In this document: positions 29,521 to 38,656 of the stretch, piece by piece
Layout: each line of letters opens with the position of its first letter
Numbering within the stretch: position 1 is the stretch's first letter
Assembly (NCBI GenBank): GCA_946499885.1
Contig: CAMMTN010000001.1
Coordinates: 62,001 to 126,000 of the forward strand
Reading direction: 5' to 3'
From: an uncultured Clostridium sp.
Lineage (GTDB): Bacteria > Bacillota > Clostridia > TANB77 > CAG-508
Length of the DNA stretch: 64,000 bases
Made by a program: the position numbers and the translations under genes
The notes under the pieces: generated by a model
Databases searched by the model: none
Seen by the model: the letters and a program-made list of their open reading frames with translations, nothing else
What the model was told of the DNA's origin: nothing

Positions 29521-29642
29521 AATAATCCTCCTTTGATTATTAATATTTATATATTAATATTATATAAAAAAATTACTTATTTATTATATAATATATTAAA
29601 TAAAAAGAAAAGCTTTTTCATGAAATTTTAAGAAATGAACTT

Positions 29643-29750
29643 TGAACTTTTGGGACGTTCCTTAAAGTTCATTTTAAATTATTATGTTTTACAAATCTAT
29701 TCATTTTAACAACTAAAAAAATGAACTTTAAGGAACGTCCCCAAAGTTCA
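29643..29750. repeat. Inverted pair of GAACTTT/GGGACGTTCC palindromes (REP family 1)
   Basis: Units at 29643-29671 and 29722-29750, inverted relative to each other and 50 bp apart. Each is a 29-bp imperfect hairpin with TGAACTTT/AAAGTTCA arms and a GGGACGTTCC core. They lie between the class A PBP start and the HdeD-like gene stop. The rest of this 237-bp gap is AT-rich and would hold the PBP promoter. Confidence 0.92.
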
Positions 29751-29757
29751 CATTTTT

Positions 29758-30294
29758 CTAAAATATATCCTTCACATTTTTCATAAATATAAAACTTTCT
29801 ATTAAATCAATTATCGCATATACAAGTATTATTACTCCTAATGTTACGATTAATGCGCCTGGATAGAAAGTAACATATAATCCTCCTACAATCATTAAAA
29901 CAGCCAAAGATAATACTATTGCCCATAATTTATCATTTACATTTTTTAGTCTAAAAGATAACCCAAATCTTGTAAATCCGCTGTATATAATCCATACACC
30001 TATCATAATTCTGAATATGCTTTCAATTGTACTACTATATACCATTGTAACTAGACCAATTATTATTGCAATTAATCCCCAAGCAATGTCATTCGTAAAT
30101 AAAGTTGAATTTCCTTTTGATATGAAATAATTTATTACTTTTATTACGCCTACTACTATAAAAAATATTCCTAGTATAGTTGATATAAATATCATTGTTG
30201 TTTCTGGATTATATATCATTACTAATCCAATTATTGCAAAAACCAAAGATGTTATAACTGAAGTCCAACCTGCTTTTTTCAAAAATTTTTCCAT
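29758..30294 (-). CDS. HdeD/DUF308 family membrane protein
   Basis: 178 aa with six membrane segments arranged as three hairpins, the layout of the HdeD family (PF03729). Conserved-looking YSGFTRFGLSF occurs between segments 4 and 5. In enterobacteria HdeD is linked to acid stress; in this organism its role is unknown. It is flanked on both sides by family 1 palindromes. Confidence 0.82.
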   Translation of the reverse strand: MEKFLKKAGWTSVITSLVFAIIGLVMIYNPETTMIFISTILGIFFIVVGVIKVINYFISKGNSTLFTNDIAWGLIAIIIGLVTMVYSSTIESIFRIMIGVWIIYSGFTRFGLSFRLKNVNDKLWAIVLSLAVLMIVGGLYVTFYPGALIVTLGVIILVYAIIDLIESFIFMKNVKDIF

Positions 30295-30310
30295 ATGCTA
30301 TTCCTCCTAC

Positions 30311-30411
30311 TGAACTTTAGGGACGTTCCTTAAAGTTCTTTCAAAAAATTTCATTCTAATACTATTTCTTCTGATTATGCAATGAACTTTAAGGAACGTC
30401 CCTAAAGTTCA
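30311..30411. repeat. Inverted pair of GAACTTT/GGGACGTTCC palindromes (REP family 1)
   Basis: Units at 30311-30338 and 30383-30411 in inverted orientation, between the HdeD-like start and the clpX stop. With the pair at 29643-29750 they bracket the HdeD-like gene. Confidence 0.92.
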
Positions 30412-30418
30412 TCTAAAT

Positions 30419-31735
30419 CTATGCTGTAGTTGCATTCTTCTTTGTTGTTACTCTTTTAGAAGAACTATTCTTTTTAGCTACTTCTCTATTATTATTTATT
30501 ATAATTTTAGGTGGTTCACCATTTGCTACTGTTTCCTTTGTAACAATACATTTTTCAATTTTAGGATTTGATGGTATTTCAAACATAATATCTCTCATTA
30601 TTTCTTCTATAATCGATCTTAAACCCCTAGCACCAGTTTTTCTTTCAATTGCTTTATCTACTATCAAACCTAATGCTTCTTGTTCAAATTCAAGCTCTAC
30701 ATTATCCATCTTGAATAATTTTTTGTATTGCTTTACTAATGCATTTTTTGGTTTTGTAACTATATCTATCAATGCATTTCTATCAAGTTCCTCTAGTGTT
30801 GTAATTATAGGAAGACGACCTACAAATTCTGGTATTAATCCAAATTTTAATAAGTCTTGTGGCAATAATTGTTCAAACACCTTGTATTTATCAATATCTT
30901 TATTACTTTCTATTGTAGCTCCAAAACCTATAGATTTTTTACCAATTCTGTCTTTTACAATTTTTTCTAAGCCTTCAAAAGCACCGCCACAAATAAATAA
31001 TATATTTGAAGTATCTATTTGAATAAATTCTTGATGAGGATGTTTTCTTCCTCCTTGTGGTGGAACTGCTGCTAATGTTCCTTCAACAATTTTTAATAAT
31101 GCTTGTTGAACACCTTCTCCGCTTACATCTCTTGTAATAGATGGATTTTCAGATTTTCTAGAAATCTTATCTATTTCATCTATATAAATAATACCTCTTT
31201 GAGCTTTTTCAACATCATAGTCTGCTGCTTGAATTAATTTAAGCAAAATATTTTCAACATCTTCACCAACATATCCTGCTTCTGTAAGTGTTGTCGCATC
31301 CGCTATTGCAAATGGTACTTTTAATATTTTAGCAAGTGTTTGCGCAAGAAGTGTTTTTCCACATCCAGTAGGTCCTAATAACAAAACATTGCTTTTTTGT
31401 AGTTCTACATCATCATCTTTTTTATCTTCTTTGCTATTTATACGTTTATAATGGTTATATACAGCAACAGCTAACGTCTTTTTAGCTTCTTCTTGACCTA
31501 TTACATAAGTATCTAATATTTCTTTTATTTCTGCAGGATTTGGAAGTTCTTCTTTCTCATTTAAAGTATAAGTCATTTCAGCTTCATCATATAAATCATC
31601 TTCTACTATACTTGAGCAAACTTTTATACATTCGCTACAAATATATACCCCTGGCCCTGCAATAATTCTATCTACTTCTTCTTGTGATTTTCCACAAAAA
31701 GAACATCTTACATTTTTTTGCTTATTATTTGACAT
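30419..31735 (-). CDS. clpX: ATP-dependent Clp protease ATP-binding subunit ClpX
   Basis: Hexameric AAA+ unfoldase that feeds substrates to ClpP. Zinc-binding domain with Cys11, Cys14, Cys33 and Cys36 (CSFCGK, ICSEC), Walker A GPTGCGKT (121-128), Walker [11 protein letters not shown], the pore loop GYVGEDVE and ClpP-binding IGF (KKSIGFGA). 438 aa is standard. ClpP is the upstream neighbour, separated by the copy-C structured element. Confidence 0.97.
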   Translation of the reverse strand: MSNNKQKNVRCSFCGKSQEEVDRIIAGPGVYICSECIKVCSSIVEDDLYDEAEMTYTLNEKEELPNPAEIKEILDTYVIGQEEAKKTLAVAVYNHYKRINSKEDKKDDDVELQKSNVLLLGPTGCGKTLLAQTLAKILKVPFAIADATTLTEAGYVGEDVENILLKLIQAADYDVEKAQRGIIYIDEIDKISRKSENPSITRDVSGEGVQQALLKIVEGTLAAVPPQGGRKHPHQEFIQIDTSNILFICGGAFEGLEKIVKDRIGKKSIGFGATIESNKDIDKYKVFEQLLPQDLLKFGLIPEFVGRLPIITTLEELDRNALIDIVTKPKNALVKQYKKLFKMDNVELEFEQEALGLIVDKAIERKTGARGLRSIIEEIMRDIMFEIPSNPKIEKCIVTKETVANGEPPKIIINNNREVAKKNSSSKRVTTKKNATTA

Positions 31736-31800
31736 TCTATTTTTCCCTCTCTAAAAACTTTATTTTACATAAAAATATTATCACTAAATTTTACATTTAA

Positions 31801-31920
31801 AACGAAGCAAACATGGTATATTGCTAGGAAAATGAATAAAAATTTTTGAAGGCGTGCTTTTGCACGTTGAAAAAATTTTTATGAAGTTTGACAACGCAAG
31901 ATGCCATGTTTCATTCGGTT
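31801..31920. repeat. Structured 120-125 bp element, copy C (clpX-clpP gap)
   Basis: Shares the unpaired core CTAGGAAAATGAAT and a GAAGTTTGACAAC block with copies at 49071 and 59881, but most stem sequences differ while remaining complementary: outer arms near AAACATGG/CCATGTTT, then TTGC/GCAA, ATAAAAATTTTT/AAAAATTTTTAT and the tip CGTGC-TTTT-GCACG. It fills the space between clpP stop and clpX ribosome site. Confidence 0.82.
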
Positions 31921-32522
31921 TATTTTCTCTTGTCCATAATGCCATCAATCAAACCATACTTCAAGGCCTCTTCTGCTGTCATATAATTATCTCTTTCTGT
32001 ATCTCTTTCAATTACTTCTAAACTTTGACCTGTTCTATCACTTAATAATCTATTTAATTTTTCTCTAGTCTTTACCATGTGGTCTGCATGTATCTTTATT
32101 TCTGTTGTTTGTCCAGAAAGACCTCCACCAGCTATTAATGGTTGATGTATTAATATTTCTGCATTTGGTGTTGCAAATCTTTTTCCTTTTTCTCCTGATG
32201 CTAAAAGTACTGCTCCCATACTTGCTGCCATTCCTATGCAAATTGTTGAAACTGGACATTTTATATAATTCATTGTATCTACTATTCCCATTCCATCTGT
32301 AATAGAACCGCCTGGGCTATTTATATATAAACTTATTTCTCTATCTGGATCTTCAGACTCTAAAAAAAGTAATTGAGCAATTACTAAACTTGCTGAAGTT
32401 TGATTTACATCTTCTCCTAAAAATATAATTCTATCTTTTAATAATCTTGAGAAAATATCATAAGATCTTTCTCCTTTTGCTGTTTGTTCTATAACATATG
32501 GAACTAAACTGTTTCTTTCCAT
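31920..32522 (-). CDS. clpP: ATP-dependent Clp protease proteolytic subunit ClpP
   Basis: Serine protease that forms a double-heptamer barrel with ClpX. Catalytic Ser101 in GMAASMGA, His126 in ILIHQPL and Asp near 175 ([10 protein letters not shown]). 200 aa. I start at ATG 32522, giving the standard [15 protein letters not shown]-terminus with GGAGG 9 nt upstream; the 18 extra bases upstream include that ribosome site. Upstream is tig, the classic tig-clpP-clpX order. Confidence 0.97.
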   Translation of the reverse strand: MERNSLVPYVIEQTAKGERSYDIFSRLLKDRIIFLGEDVNQTSASLVIAQLLFLESEDPDREISLYINSPGGSITDGMGIVDTMNYIKCPVSTICIGMAASMGAVLLASGEKGKRFATPNAEILIHQPLIAGGGLSGQTTEIKIHADHMVKTREKLNRLLSDRTGQSLEVIERDTERDNYMTAEEALKYGLIDGIMDKRK

Positions 32523-32663
32523 TAAAAATTCCTCCTTCAATAATTTATATACTCATATATATACTATAACTTAAAATATGTCAAGTATATAAGGCACAAA
32601 AAGTTAGTGGTAAATCATTTATTTTTAATAAATACTTTTCCCCTAACTTTTTTCATTTATTTA

Positions 32664-33947
32664 CTATTTCTTTTTAGCATTTTTTACTATAAATTCTATT
32701 GCTTTTTCTGTTTTTAAATTATCTTGTATGTATTCTTTTAGTTGTTCATTTGCAAGAAGCTCATCTTCTTTTCTTCCATATTGTTTTGCCATTTCTTTAA
32801 TTTTTTCTGCTACTTCATCAGGAGTTACTTCTATTTTTTCTGCTTTAACAATTGCTTCTAATACAAGTCTTGATTTTATAGATTTTTCTGCTTGTTCTTT
32901 AAAGTCCCCTCTAATACTTTCTTCTGTCTTACCCATCATTTGAAGATATTGATTTAATTTTAGACCTTGGTATGATAATCTATTTTCCATATCTTTTATC
33001 ATATTGTCTATTTCTACTTCAATCATTCCATTAGGTATATCTATTTTTGTATTATCGCAAACTGCTTTTATAGCTTCTTCTTCTGTTTCGTATTTTGCTT
33101 TATTAGAATTTTCTGTATCTAATTTCTCTTTTATACTATTCTTTAATTCTTCTAGTGTGTCAAATTCACTAACATCTTTAGCAAATTCATCATCCATTTT
33201 TGGTAATTCTTTTTTCTTTATTTCATGTAATTTAACTGCAAATACTGCATCTTTTCCTGCTAAATCTTTTGAAAAGTATTCATCTGGGAATTTTACTTTT
33301 ATATCCTTTTCTTCATCTATTTTCATTCCAATAATTTGATCTTCAAATCCTGGTATAAAAGTATTGCTTCCTATTTCTAATTCATGGTTTTCTGCTTTTC
33401 CACCTTCAAATTTAACTCCATCTATAGAACCTTCAAAGTCTATTGTTACAATATCTCCTTTTTCTACAGCTCTATCTTCTATTGTAACTAATCTTGCATT
33501 TCTCTCTGCCATATGTCCTAACTCATGTTCTATATCTTTGTCAGATGTAGTATATTCAATTTTCTTAATTTCTATACCTTTATATTTTCCAAGTTCAACT
33601 TCTGGTTTTGTTTCTACTGTTGCTGTAAATATTAATTCTTTACCTTTTTCCATTTGAACTATATCTATATTTGGTTTGCTAACTGCTTCTACTTTATTTT
33701 CTTTTATTGCTTCATCATATATTTCTGGTACTAGTTCATTAAAAGCATCTTCATAAAATATAGCTGAACCATATTGTCTTTCAACTAATTGCATTGGTGC
33801 TTTCCCTTTTCTAAATCCAGGTATATTAAAATATTTTGCAGTTTTTGTATATACCTTTTTCATTGCTTCTTCAAATTTTTCAGCTTCAACATTAAATGTT
33901 AATTTTACTTCATTTTTGTTTTCTGTATTTTCTACTTTTACGTTCAT
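32664..33947 (-). CDS. tig: Trigger factor
   Basis: Ribosome-bound chaperone and prolyl isomerase. The N-terminal ribosome-binding domain holds GFRKGKAP (the signature loop), the FKBP-type domain spans about 150-235 (KGDIVTIDFEGSIDG, LEIGSNTFIPGFEDQIIGM), then a helical C-terminal domain. I start at ATG 33947 (MNVKVENTENK); the alternative ATG 9 bases upstream sits directly on the AAGGA site. First gene of tig-clpP-clpX. Confidence 0.95.
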   Translation of the reverse strand: MNVKVENTENKNEVKLTFNVEAEKFEEAMKKVYTKTAKYFNIPGFRKGKAPMQLVERQYGSAIFYEDAFNELVPEIYDEAIKENKVEAVSKPNIDIVQMEKGKELIFTATVETKPEVELGKYKGIEIKKIEYTTSDKDIEHELGHMAERNARLVTIEDRAVEKGDIVTIDFEGSIDGVKFEGGKAENHELEIGSNTFIPGFEDQIIGMKIDEEKDIKVKFPDEYFSKDLAGKDAVFAVKLHEIKKKELPKMDDEFAKDVSEFDTLEELKNSIKEKLDTENSNKAKYETEEEAIKAVCDNTKIDIPNGMIEVEIDNMIKDMENRLSYQGLKLNQYLQMMGKTEESIRGDFKEQAEKSIKSRLVLEAIVKAEKIEVTPDEVAEKIKEMAKQYGRKEDELLANEQLKEYIQDNLKTEKAIEFIVKNAKKK

Positions 33948-34258
33948 ATTATTCATCCTTTCATGATTTATTATAATAAGCTTATTTATTATATCACATT
34001 TTTTGCATTTTGCAATAGTTTACATATTTTATTTTCAAAAAATATCTCCTATACTATATAGGAGATTGTTTATTTTATTGTATAGGAAAAATCAACTTTT
34101 TATTTGATATTTCAGTATTTTTAACGATTTTTCCTATACAACAAGGTTAATTTACTTTGATACGTGCAATAATTGCGAAGCAATTTTGCACATGTGGACG
34201 TCGAAAGCTCTGCTTTCGCTAACGTCCAATTTTCTTATTTCATTAACGTCCAATTTTC
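33948..34258. other. 311-bp gene-free stretch with four hairpins
   Basis: Between tig and the dps stop. From left: an AT-rich likely tig promoter zone; a 10-bp hairpin (34044-34066) that on the minus strand is followed by a T-run, a likely dps terminator; a 15-16 bp inverted repeat with arms 34079-34093 and 34126-34140; a hairpin with GTGCAA and TTGCAC arms (34164-34191); a double hairpin with TGGACGT/ACGTCCA outside and CGAAAGC/GCTTTCG inside (34195-34228); and the first copy of a 24-bp tandem repeat. No ORF of note. Confidence 0.7.
34044..34066 (-). terminator. Probable intrinsic terminator for dps
   Basis: Arms 34044-34053 and 34057-34066 form a 10-bp perfect stem with a 3-nt loop; read on the minus strand it is followed by ATTTTTT. 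It lies about 190 bases beyond the dps stop, so it may equally belong to a small transcript from this gap. Confidence 0.55.
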
Positions 34259-34267
34259 TTATTTCAT
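34220..34267. repeat. 24-bp perfect tandem duplication overlapping the dps stop
   Basis: Two head-to-tail copies, 34220-34243 and 34244-34267. Read on the minus strand each contains TTA ATG AAA TAA, the last codons and stop of dps; the second copy (in transcript order) is a non-coding duplicate of that end. Looks like a replication-slippage event. Confidence 0.9.
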
Positions 34268-34693
34268 TAACAATTGTCTAATCATCCAAGTTTTTTTACC
34301 ATAGTCTAGTAGATATTCATCCATTAATGCTGATGTTGCATATTTTTTCTCATTATCAGCATCTTCTTTTATTTTATTAGCATTTTCTATTAATATTGAA
34401 TAATCTTTTAAAATACTTTCAAAAATTTCTTTAGAAAATATTTTTTCATTATTAGCTTCTTTTATTTGTGTTATTTGCAAATAATCTTTTAGCGTTCCTA
34501 AAGGCTCTCCGTCAATAATTAATATATGTTCTGCTATTTCATCTATTTGCTTGTTTATTTTTTCATAAAGTTCTTCTAATTTTTCATGTGTATTAAAAAA
34601 GTCTTCTCCTTTTATATTCCAGTGATAATTTTGGAGTTTTCTGTAAAATACATTTAAGTTAGCTAAAAATAAATTTAGGTCTTCTGTAATCAT
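34259..34693 (-). CDS. dps: Dps-family ferritin-like protein
   Basis: Iron-storing, DNA-protecting mini-ferritin that forms a 12-subunit shell. 144 aa. The ferroxidase motif NYHWNIKGEDFFNTHEKLEELYEKINKQIDEIAEHILIIDG carries the conserved His, Asp/Glu and the DE(I)AEH pair. Monocistronic by spacing: 311 bp downstream and about 55 bp upstream to queH. Confidence 0.93.
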   Translation of the reverse strand: MITEDLNLFLANLNVFYRKLQNYHWNIKGEDFFNTHEKLEELYEKINKQIDEIAEHILIIDGEPLGTLKDYLQITQIKEANNEKIFSKEIFESILKDYSILIENANKIKEDADNEKKYATSALMDEYLLDYGKKTWMIRQLLMK

Positions 34694-34748
34694 ATATATT
34701 CCTTCTTTCTATATAATATATATTTAATTATTACCTAAATTTATTTTT

Positions 34749-35300
34749 TTATTCAGTTTCTTCCTTTATTTGCTTGCTATACCTCTCTTCCTCACTAAAC
34801 ACACATCCACAATATTTCTGCATATACAAGCCTATTTCTCTTGCTTTTGCTTGTCCCTCTCTAAACCCAACTCTAAAATCTCTATATAAAAATGTTAGTC
34901 CATATTTTTCTGCAATTTCTTCACATATTTTTGCTAATTCATCATGTTTTTGATATGGACTTACTAAAAGAGTCGTTGTAATCGTATCATACCCATTTTC
35001 TTTTGCATACTTTGCTGTTTGTTCCATACGAACTTTGTAACAATAATTTACACATCTATTTTGTAAATCACATATTACATTCCTGCAAAATTCATCTAAC
35101 CCATAATCTTCTTCAAATATAGCATTAACATTAATTGAAGAAGTATATTCTTTTAAACAATCTCGTCTTGCCTTATATTCCATATATGGATGAATATTTG
35201 GATTATACCAATATACAGTTGGTTCTATTCCTTCTTTTCTTAAAGAATCTATACAGTAGACACTGCATGGTGCACAACATGTATGCATTAATAATTTCAT
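34749..35300 (-). CDS. queH: Epoxyqueuosine reductase QueH
   Basis: Last step of queuosine synthesis in tRNA, the non-cobalamin alternative to QueG. 183 aa. MHTCCAPCSVYC gives the adjacent cysteines plus CxxC pattern, YNPNIHPYMEYKARRDCLKEY and the closing QKYCGCVFSEEERY are family signatures (PF02677). Cys8, Cys9 and the late CGC probably hold the 4Fe-4S and second metal site. No other queuosine gene is in the window. Confidence 0.93.
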   Translation of the reverse strand: MKLLMHTCCAPCSVYCIDSLRKEGIEPTVYWYNPNIHPYMEYKARRDCLKEYTSSINVNAIFEEDYGLDEFCRNVICDLQNRCVNYCYKVRMEQTAKYAKENGYDTITTTLLVSPYQKHDELAKICEEIAEKYGLTFLYRDFRVGFREGQAKAREIGLYMQKYCGCVFSEEERYSKQIKEETE

Positions 35301-35364
35301 TTAAAATCACCTTTTCTTTCTCAATGTACTAATTTGATTGGAAAATAATTAAATTATTTTCCAA

Positions 35365-36807
35365 TCATGTTCTAATCTTCTTTTCTATTTTATATGTTTT
35401 CTTTTCTGCTACCATATTTAGACCTATTGTTAATATTATCATTATTATATAATATGGTACACCTAATGACTCATCTTCACTATATAATGCAAAACCTAAA
35501 AGATTTGCAATTTGGCTTGCATATGATAAATGTATTATATTATTTACACTCTTTGGTTTCAAATACATAATTGTTGGGAATAGCCACATTATATACCATG
35601 CATTAAAGTTAGTAATTACTATAAATGTAAAGAACATTAGTATAATATGGTATTTTTGAATAGTTTTGTATAATTTTATATCTTTTTCTAATAATAATTT
35701 TACTACCACATATATATAATAAATTGCAAAAACTATAAAAGTTAAATTTTGTAGTAGAGTTACAATTCCCATATTTTTATCTCTTAAGAAATAATATAAC
35801 AAGAAAAATATTGATCTATTATATTTTGCTTGTTGCATAAATAAGCCTGCTAATACTTGAAAATCTCTCAAATATACTAAATAAAATAAAAATATAATTA
35901 CAATATATTCAATTCCATATAACACACAATATTTTATTCTACTTTTTAAATCTTTTTCTTTCACACAATATATTACTATGAAAGGCAAAATTAATATTGC
36001 CATATATTTCATAGCAGTTGCCATTGCAATAAAAGCTACTGCTAAAAATAATCTTTTCTTTTTAAAAGCAAAATATATTGCAAGTAAAATAAACAAAATT
36101 ACAAATATATCATTATGCGTATTTGATAATGCTTCAAATAATATAAATGGATTTAGTCCATATAATAATACCCAAAAATTCTTTTTAGTAATTTTATAAA
36201 TTAAAACACAGTTAATTAGATGTACAATTAAATTTGCTAATTTAAAAACAAATAAGGCCATGTCTATATTTCCAAATGATAAAGATGATAATCCAGTACA
36301 AATTAATGTCCATACTGGTCCATATACAACTGTTTCGTATACCCAACATCTTGCAACTTTATTAAACATTGGTTCATTTTGTCTTGTATTTTCTACTATT
36401 TCTCCAGTTGAAACATAATATGGGTTTTCTTTATAATGTGCTGCTGACCACCCATTTGCTATATATGAATACACATCAGAACTTGTATATGGAATTATTA
36501 CCATAAATAATATTGCAATTATTCCAATAAATATAAATATTGTTTTCTTGTTTTTAAATATTTTTTTATTATTTTTAACAATCAAAAAGTAAAACAAAAA
36601 TAGTAATGAAAATATAACAAAGAACAAAAGTGCATTTAATAGTGGCTCTATATTATATATTGGCTGTCTTAAAAGAAATGTTCTATGCCAAACAAATCTA
36701 TATACTGTTTTATTTTGCAACATATATATAATTGAAGGTAATGCAAATAATATTGAGCATACTAAAAATATAATTATATATGTAATATCATTTATTTTTT
36801 TCTTCAT
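35365..36807 (-). CDS. GT-C fold polytopic glycosyltransferase (MptA/B or GT87-like)
   Basis: 480 aa with about 12 membrane segments. The loop after helix 3 or 4, YTSSDVYSYIANGWSAAHYKENPYY, contains the acidic residue typical of GT-C enzymes that use polyprenyl-phosphate sugars, and NPFILFEALSNTHNDIFVILF resembles the alpha-mannosyltransferase group. Acts on the outer membrane face. It leads a trio of membrane genes with the next two, 21 and 18 bp apart, so they probably build one envelope glycan. Confidence 0.72.
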   Translation of the reverse strand: MKKKINDITYIIIFLVCSILFALPSIIYMLQNKTVYRFVWHRTFLLRQPIYNIEPLLNALLFFVIFSLLFLFYFLIVKNNKKIFKNKKTIFIFIGIIAILFMVIIPYTSSDVYSYIANGWSAAHYKENPYYVSTGEIVENTRQNEPMFNKVARCWVYETVVYGPVWTLICTGLSSLSFGNIDMALFVFKLANLIVHLINCVLIYKITKKNFWVLLYGLNPFILFEALSNTHNDIFVILFILLAIYFAFKKKRLFLAVAFIAMATAMKYMAILILPFIVIYCVKEKDLKSRIKYCVLYGIEYIVIIFLFYLVYLRDFQVLAGLFMQQAKYNRSIFFLLYYFLRDKNMGIVTLLQNLTFIVFAIYYIYVVVKLLLEKDIKLYKTIQKYHIILMFFTFIVITNFNAWYIMWLFPTIMYLKPKSVNNIIHLSYASQIANLLGFALYSEDESLGVPYYIIMIILTIGLNMVAEKKTYKIEKKIRT

Positions 36808-36827
36808 CAGAATTTCCCTTTCTCATT

Positions 36828-38639
36828 TTATTTTTCATATTCATATATTACACAATTTTCACTTTCAAAAATAGTTTTACAGTTTTCTAAGTCAAGACCT
36901 GCTTTATCACAATAAGCTTTTTTAAAATAATTTTTATAAAATATTGTTAAATATTCATATTCTCCATCATTCCATTTTTCAATATGCTCTGTAATATTGT
37001 TTTTATCTATGCCTTCCCTATTCTCATATGTAAAAAATAGCTTAAATAAGAAGTTATCTATGTAATTACCTAAATATAGCAAATTTTGATTTTCTATTAA
37101 ATTATTATCATGTATATATCTTAAAGCATCCATTCTGTCATCTGTAAAAGATTCTTGTATAAGATTCATTATTGATTTATTAGAATTGTATATATCAAAT
37201 AACTTATTAATTCCTTCATTATTATCTTTAAATCCATAAGGATCTACTTTAACAAATAACAAATTTAAAATAAGTAATATTGTATATGCACTTATAAAAA
37301 CTATTGAAAATATTTTCTCTTTTTTTCCATTATCAATAATATTACACAAAGCTTTAAAAAACACGCAAAATATTAGCATATTTAGTACAAAATATGGTTT
37401 CATAAAATAATAAACTGACACAAATCGCATTTGCACGCCTATTAACAATATAGCTATAAAAATAACAATACTAAGCAAAGTTATAGTTTCTATATTTAAC
37501 TTATTTCTTTTTATACATTTTACAATATAATAAATTATAAATGGAACAAATAAAATTATATTTGACCAGTAATTTATATAAATATATCCATCAATCCATA
37601 ATTGTTGCTGATCTTTAAGTACTATATTTTCAAATATTCTAGGAAGTATAAAAAAGCTTAATCCTATTACCCCAGGGATTATAAAAACTGTTAATAAGAT
37701 AGCAAAATTGCTTTTTGTAAATATTTTTTCTTTTTTATCTAATATTTCATATATAAAAAACATAAATTCTGCTAGATAAATTATTGGAGCTAGTAAATTA
37801 TATGTAAGCATAATTCCTGTATTTAGCATAAATAGTATAACACAAGTTACTATCTTATTTTCTTTATACAAAGTTTTAATTACATATATAATTGTAATAA
37901 ATTCTAATATTCCTAATGTGAAATAATGGAAACCTGTAATTACAGAATTTAGTGGATACCCTATCATAAATATTATAGAAATAATATATGCTAATATATA
38001 TTTAAGCTTTGTATTACATCTTTTTGATGATGTAATAAGTAAATAAAAAATATACCCAATCATAATATAATACATAATATCATTAAACATATATATTTTA
38101 TATAATGAAAACTCACCTATCCAATTTACAAATGCTTTCATAAGTAATCCGTCATTCACATAGCTTCCTATCATAAATGTAGGATTAACCGCTTCCCAAT
38201 TAGTCATTGAATCTAAAAGGAAATCACTTTTGGCAAAAGTCATTGCTGCTTGACAATGCATAACAGAATCAGTTGATATATATCTAAAATTATGTAAAAA
38301 TCCAAATTCTTTATATAAGATTGGAATATTTACTATAAGTAAAACAAAAATAAAAACAATGTCGGCCTTTCTTATAGTATATTTTTGGAATTCTTTTATT
38401 TTAAAACATAATATTATCCATAAAATTATGGTAACAACTATATTAACAATACTAACATTAAGTAAAGTGATTGGAACTTTTGCTAAATCCATAAAATATG
38501 CAATAATTGCTTGGTAGCACATAAATACTACTATTGTAATTATAAAACTTCCTATAAAATTTATTTTTTTATTAGTTTTCTTTATTAGCATAATTGCTAT
38601 AAATAGTGCTATTACTGAAATTAAATATAATATATTCAT
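36828..38639 (-). CDS. Polytopic membrane protein, probable GT-C type, family not recognised
   Basis: 603 aa with 12 or more membrane helices in the first 470 residues and a soluble C-terminal domain. RYISTDSVMHCQAAMTFAKSDF in the first large loop supplies an acidic residue and His as in GT-C enzymes, but I cannot name the family. The tail (YLGNYIDNFLFKLFFTYENREG onward) has no recognised motif. Coupled by spacing to the DUF2142 gene upstream and the GT-C gene downstream. Confidence 0.7.
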   Translation of the reverse strand: MNILYLISVIALFIAIMLIKKTNKKINFIGSFIITIVVFMCYQAIIAYFMDLAKVPITLLNVSIVNIVVTIILWIILCFKIKEFQKYTIRKADIVFIFVLLIVNIPILYKEFGFLHNFRYISTDSVMHCQAAMTFAKSDFLLDSMTNWEAVNPTFMIGSYVNDGLLMKAFVNWIGEFSLYKIYMFNDIMYYIMIGYIFYLLITSSKRCNTKLKYILAYIISIIFMIGYPLNSVITGFHYFTLGILEFITIIYVIKTLYKENKIVTCVILFMLNTGIMLTYNLLAPIIYLAEFMFFIYEILDKKEKIFTKSNFAILLTVFIIPGVIGLSFFILPRIFENIVLKDQQQLWIDGYIYINYWSNIILFVPFIIYYIVKCIKRNKLNIETITLLSIVIFIAILLIGVQMRFVSVYYFMKPYFVLNMLIFCVFFKALCNIIDNGKKEKIFSIVFISAYTILLILNLLFVKVDPYGFKDNNEGINKLFDIYNSNKSIMNLIQESFTDDRMDALRYIHDNNLIENQNLLYLGNYIDNFLFKLFFTYENREGIDKNNITEHIEKWNDGEYEYLTIFYKNYFKKAYCDKAGLDLENCKTIFESENCVIYEYEK

Positions 38640-38656
38640 TTGTTTTCCCCTTTATT

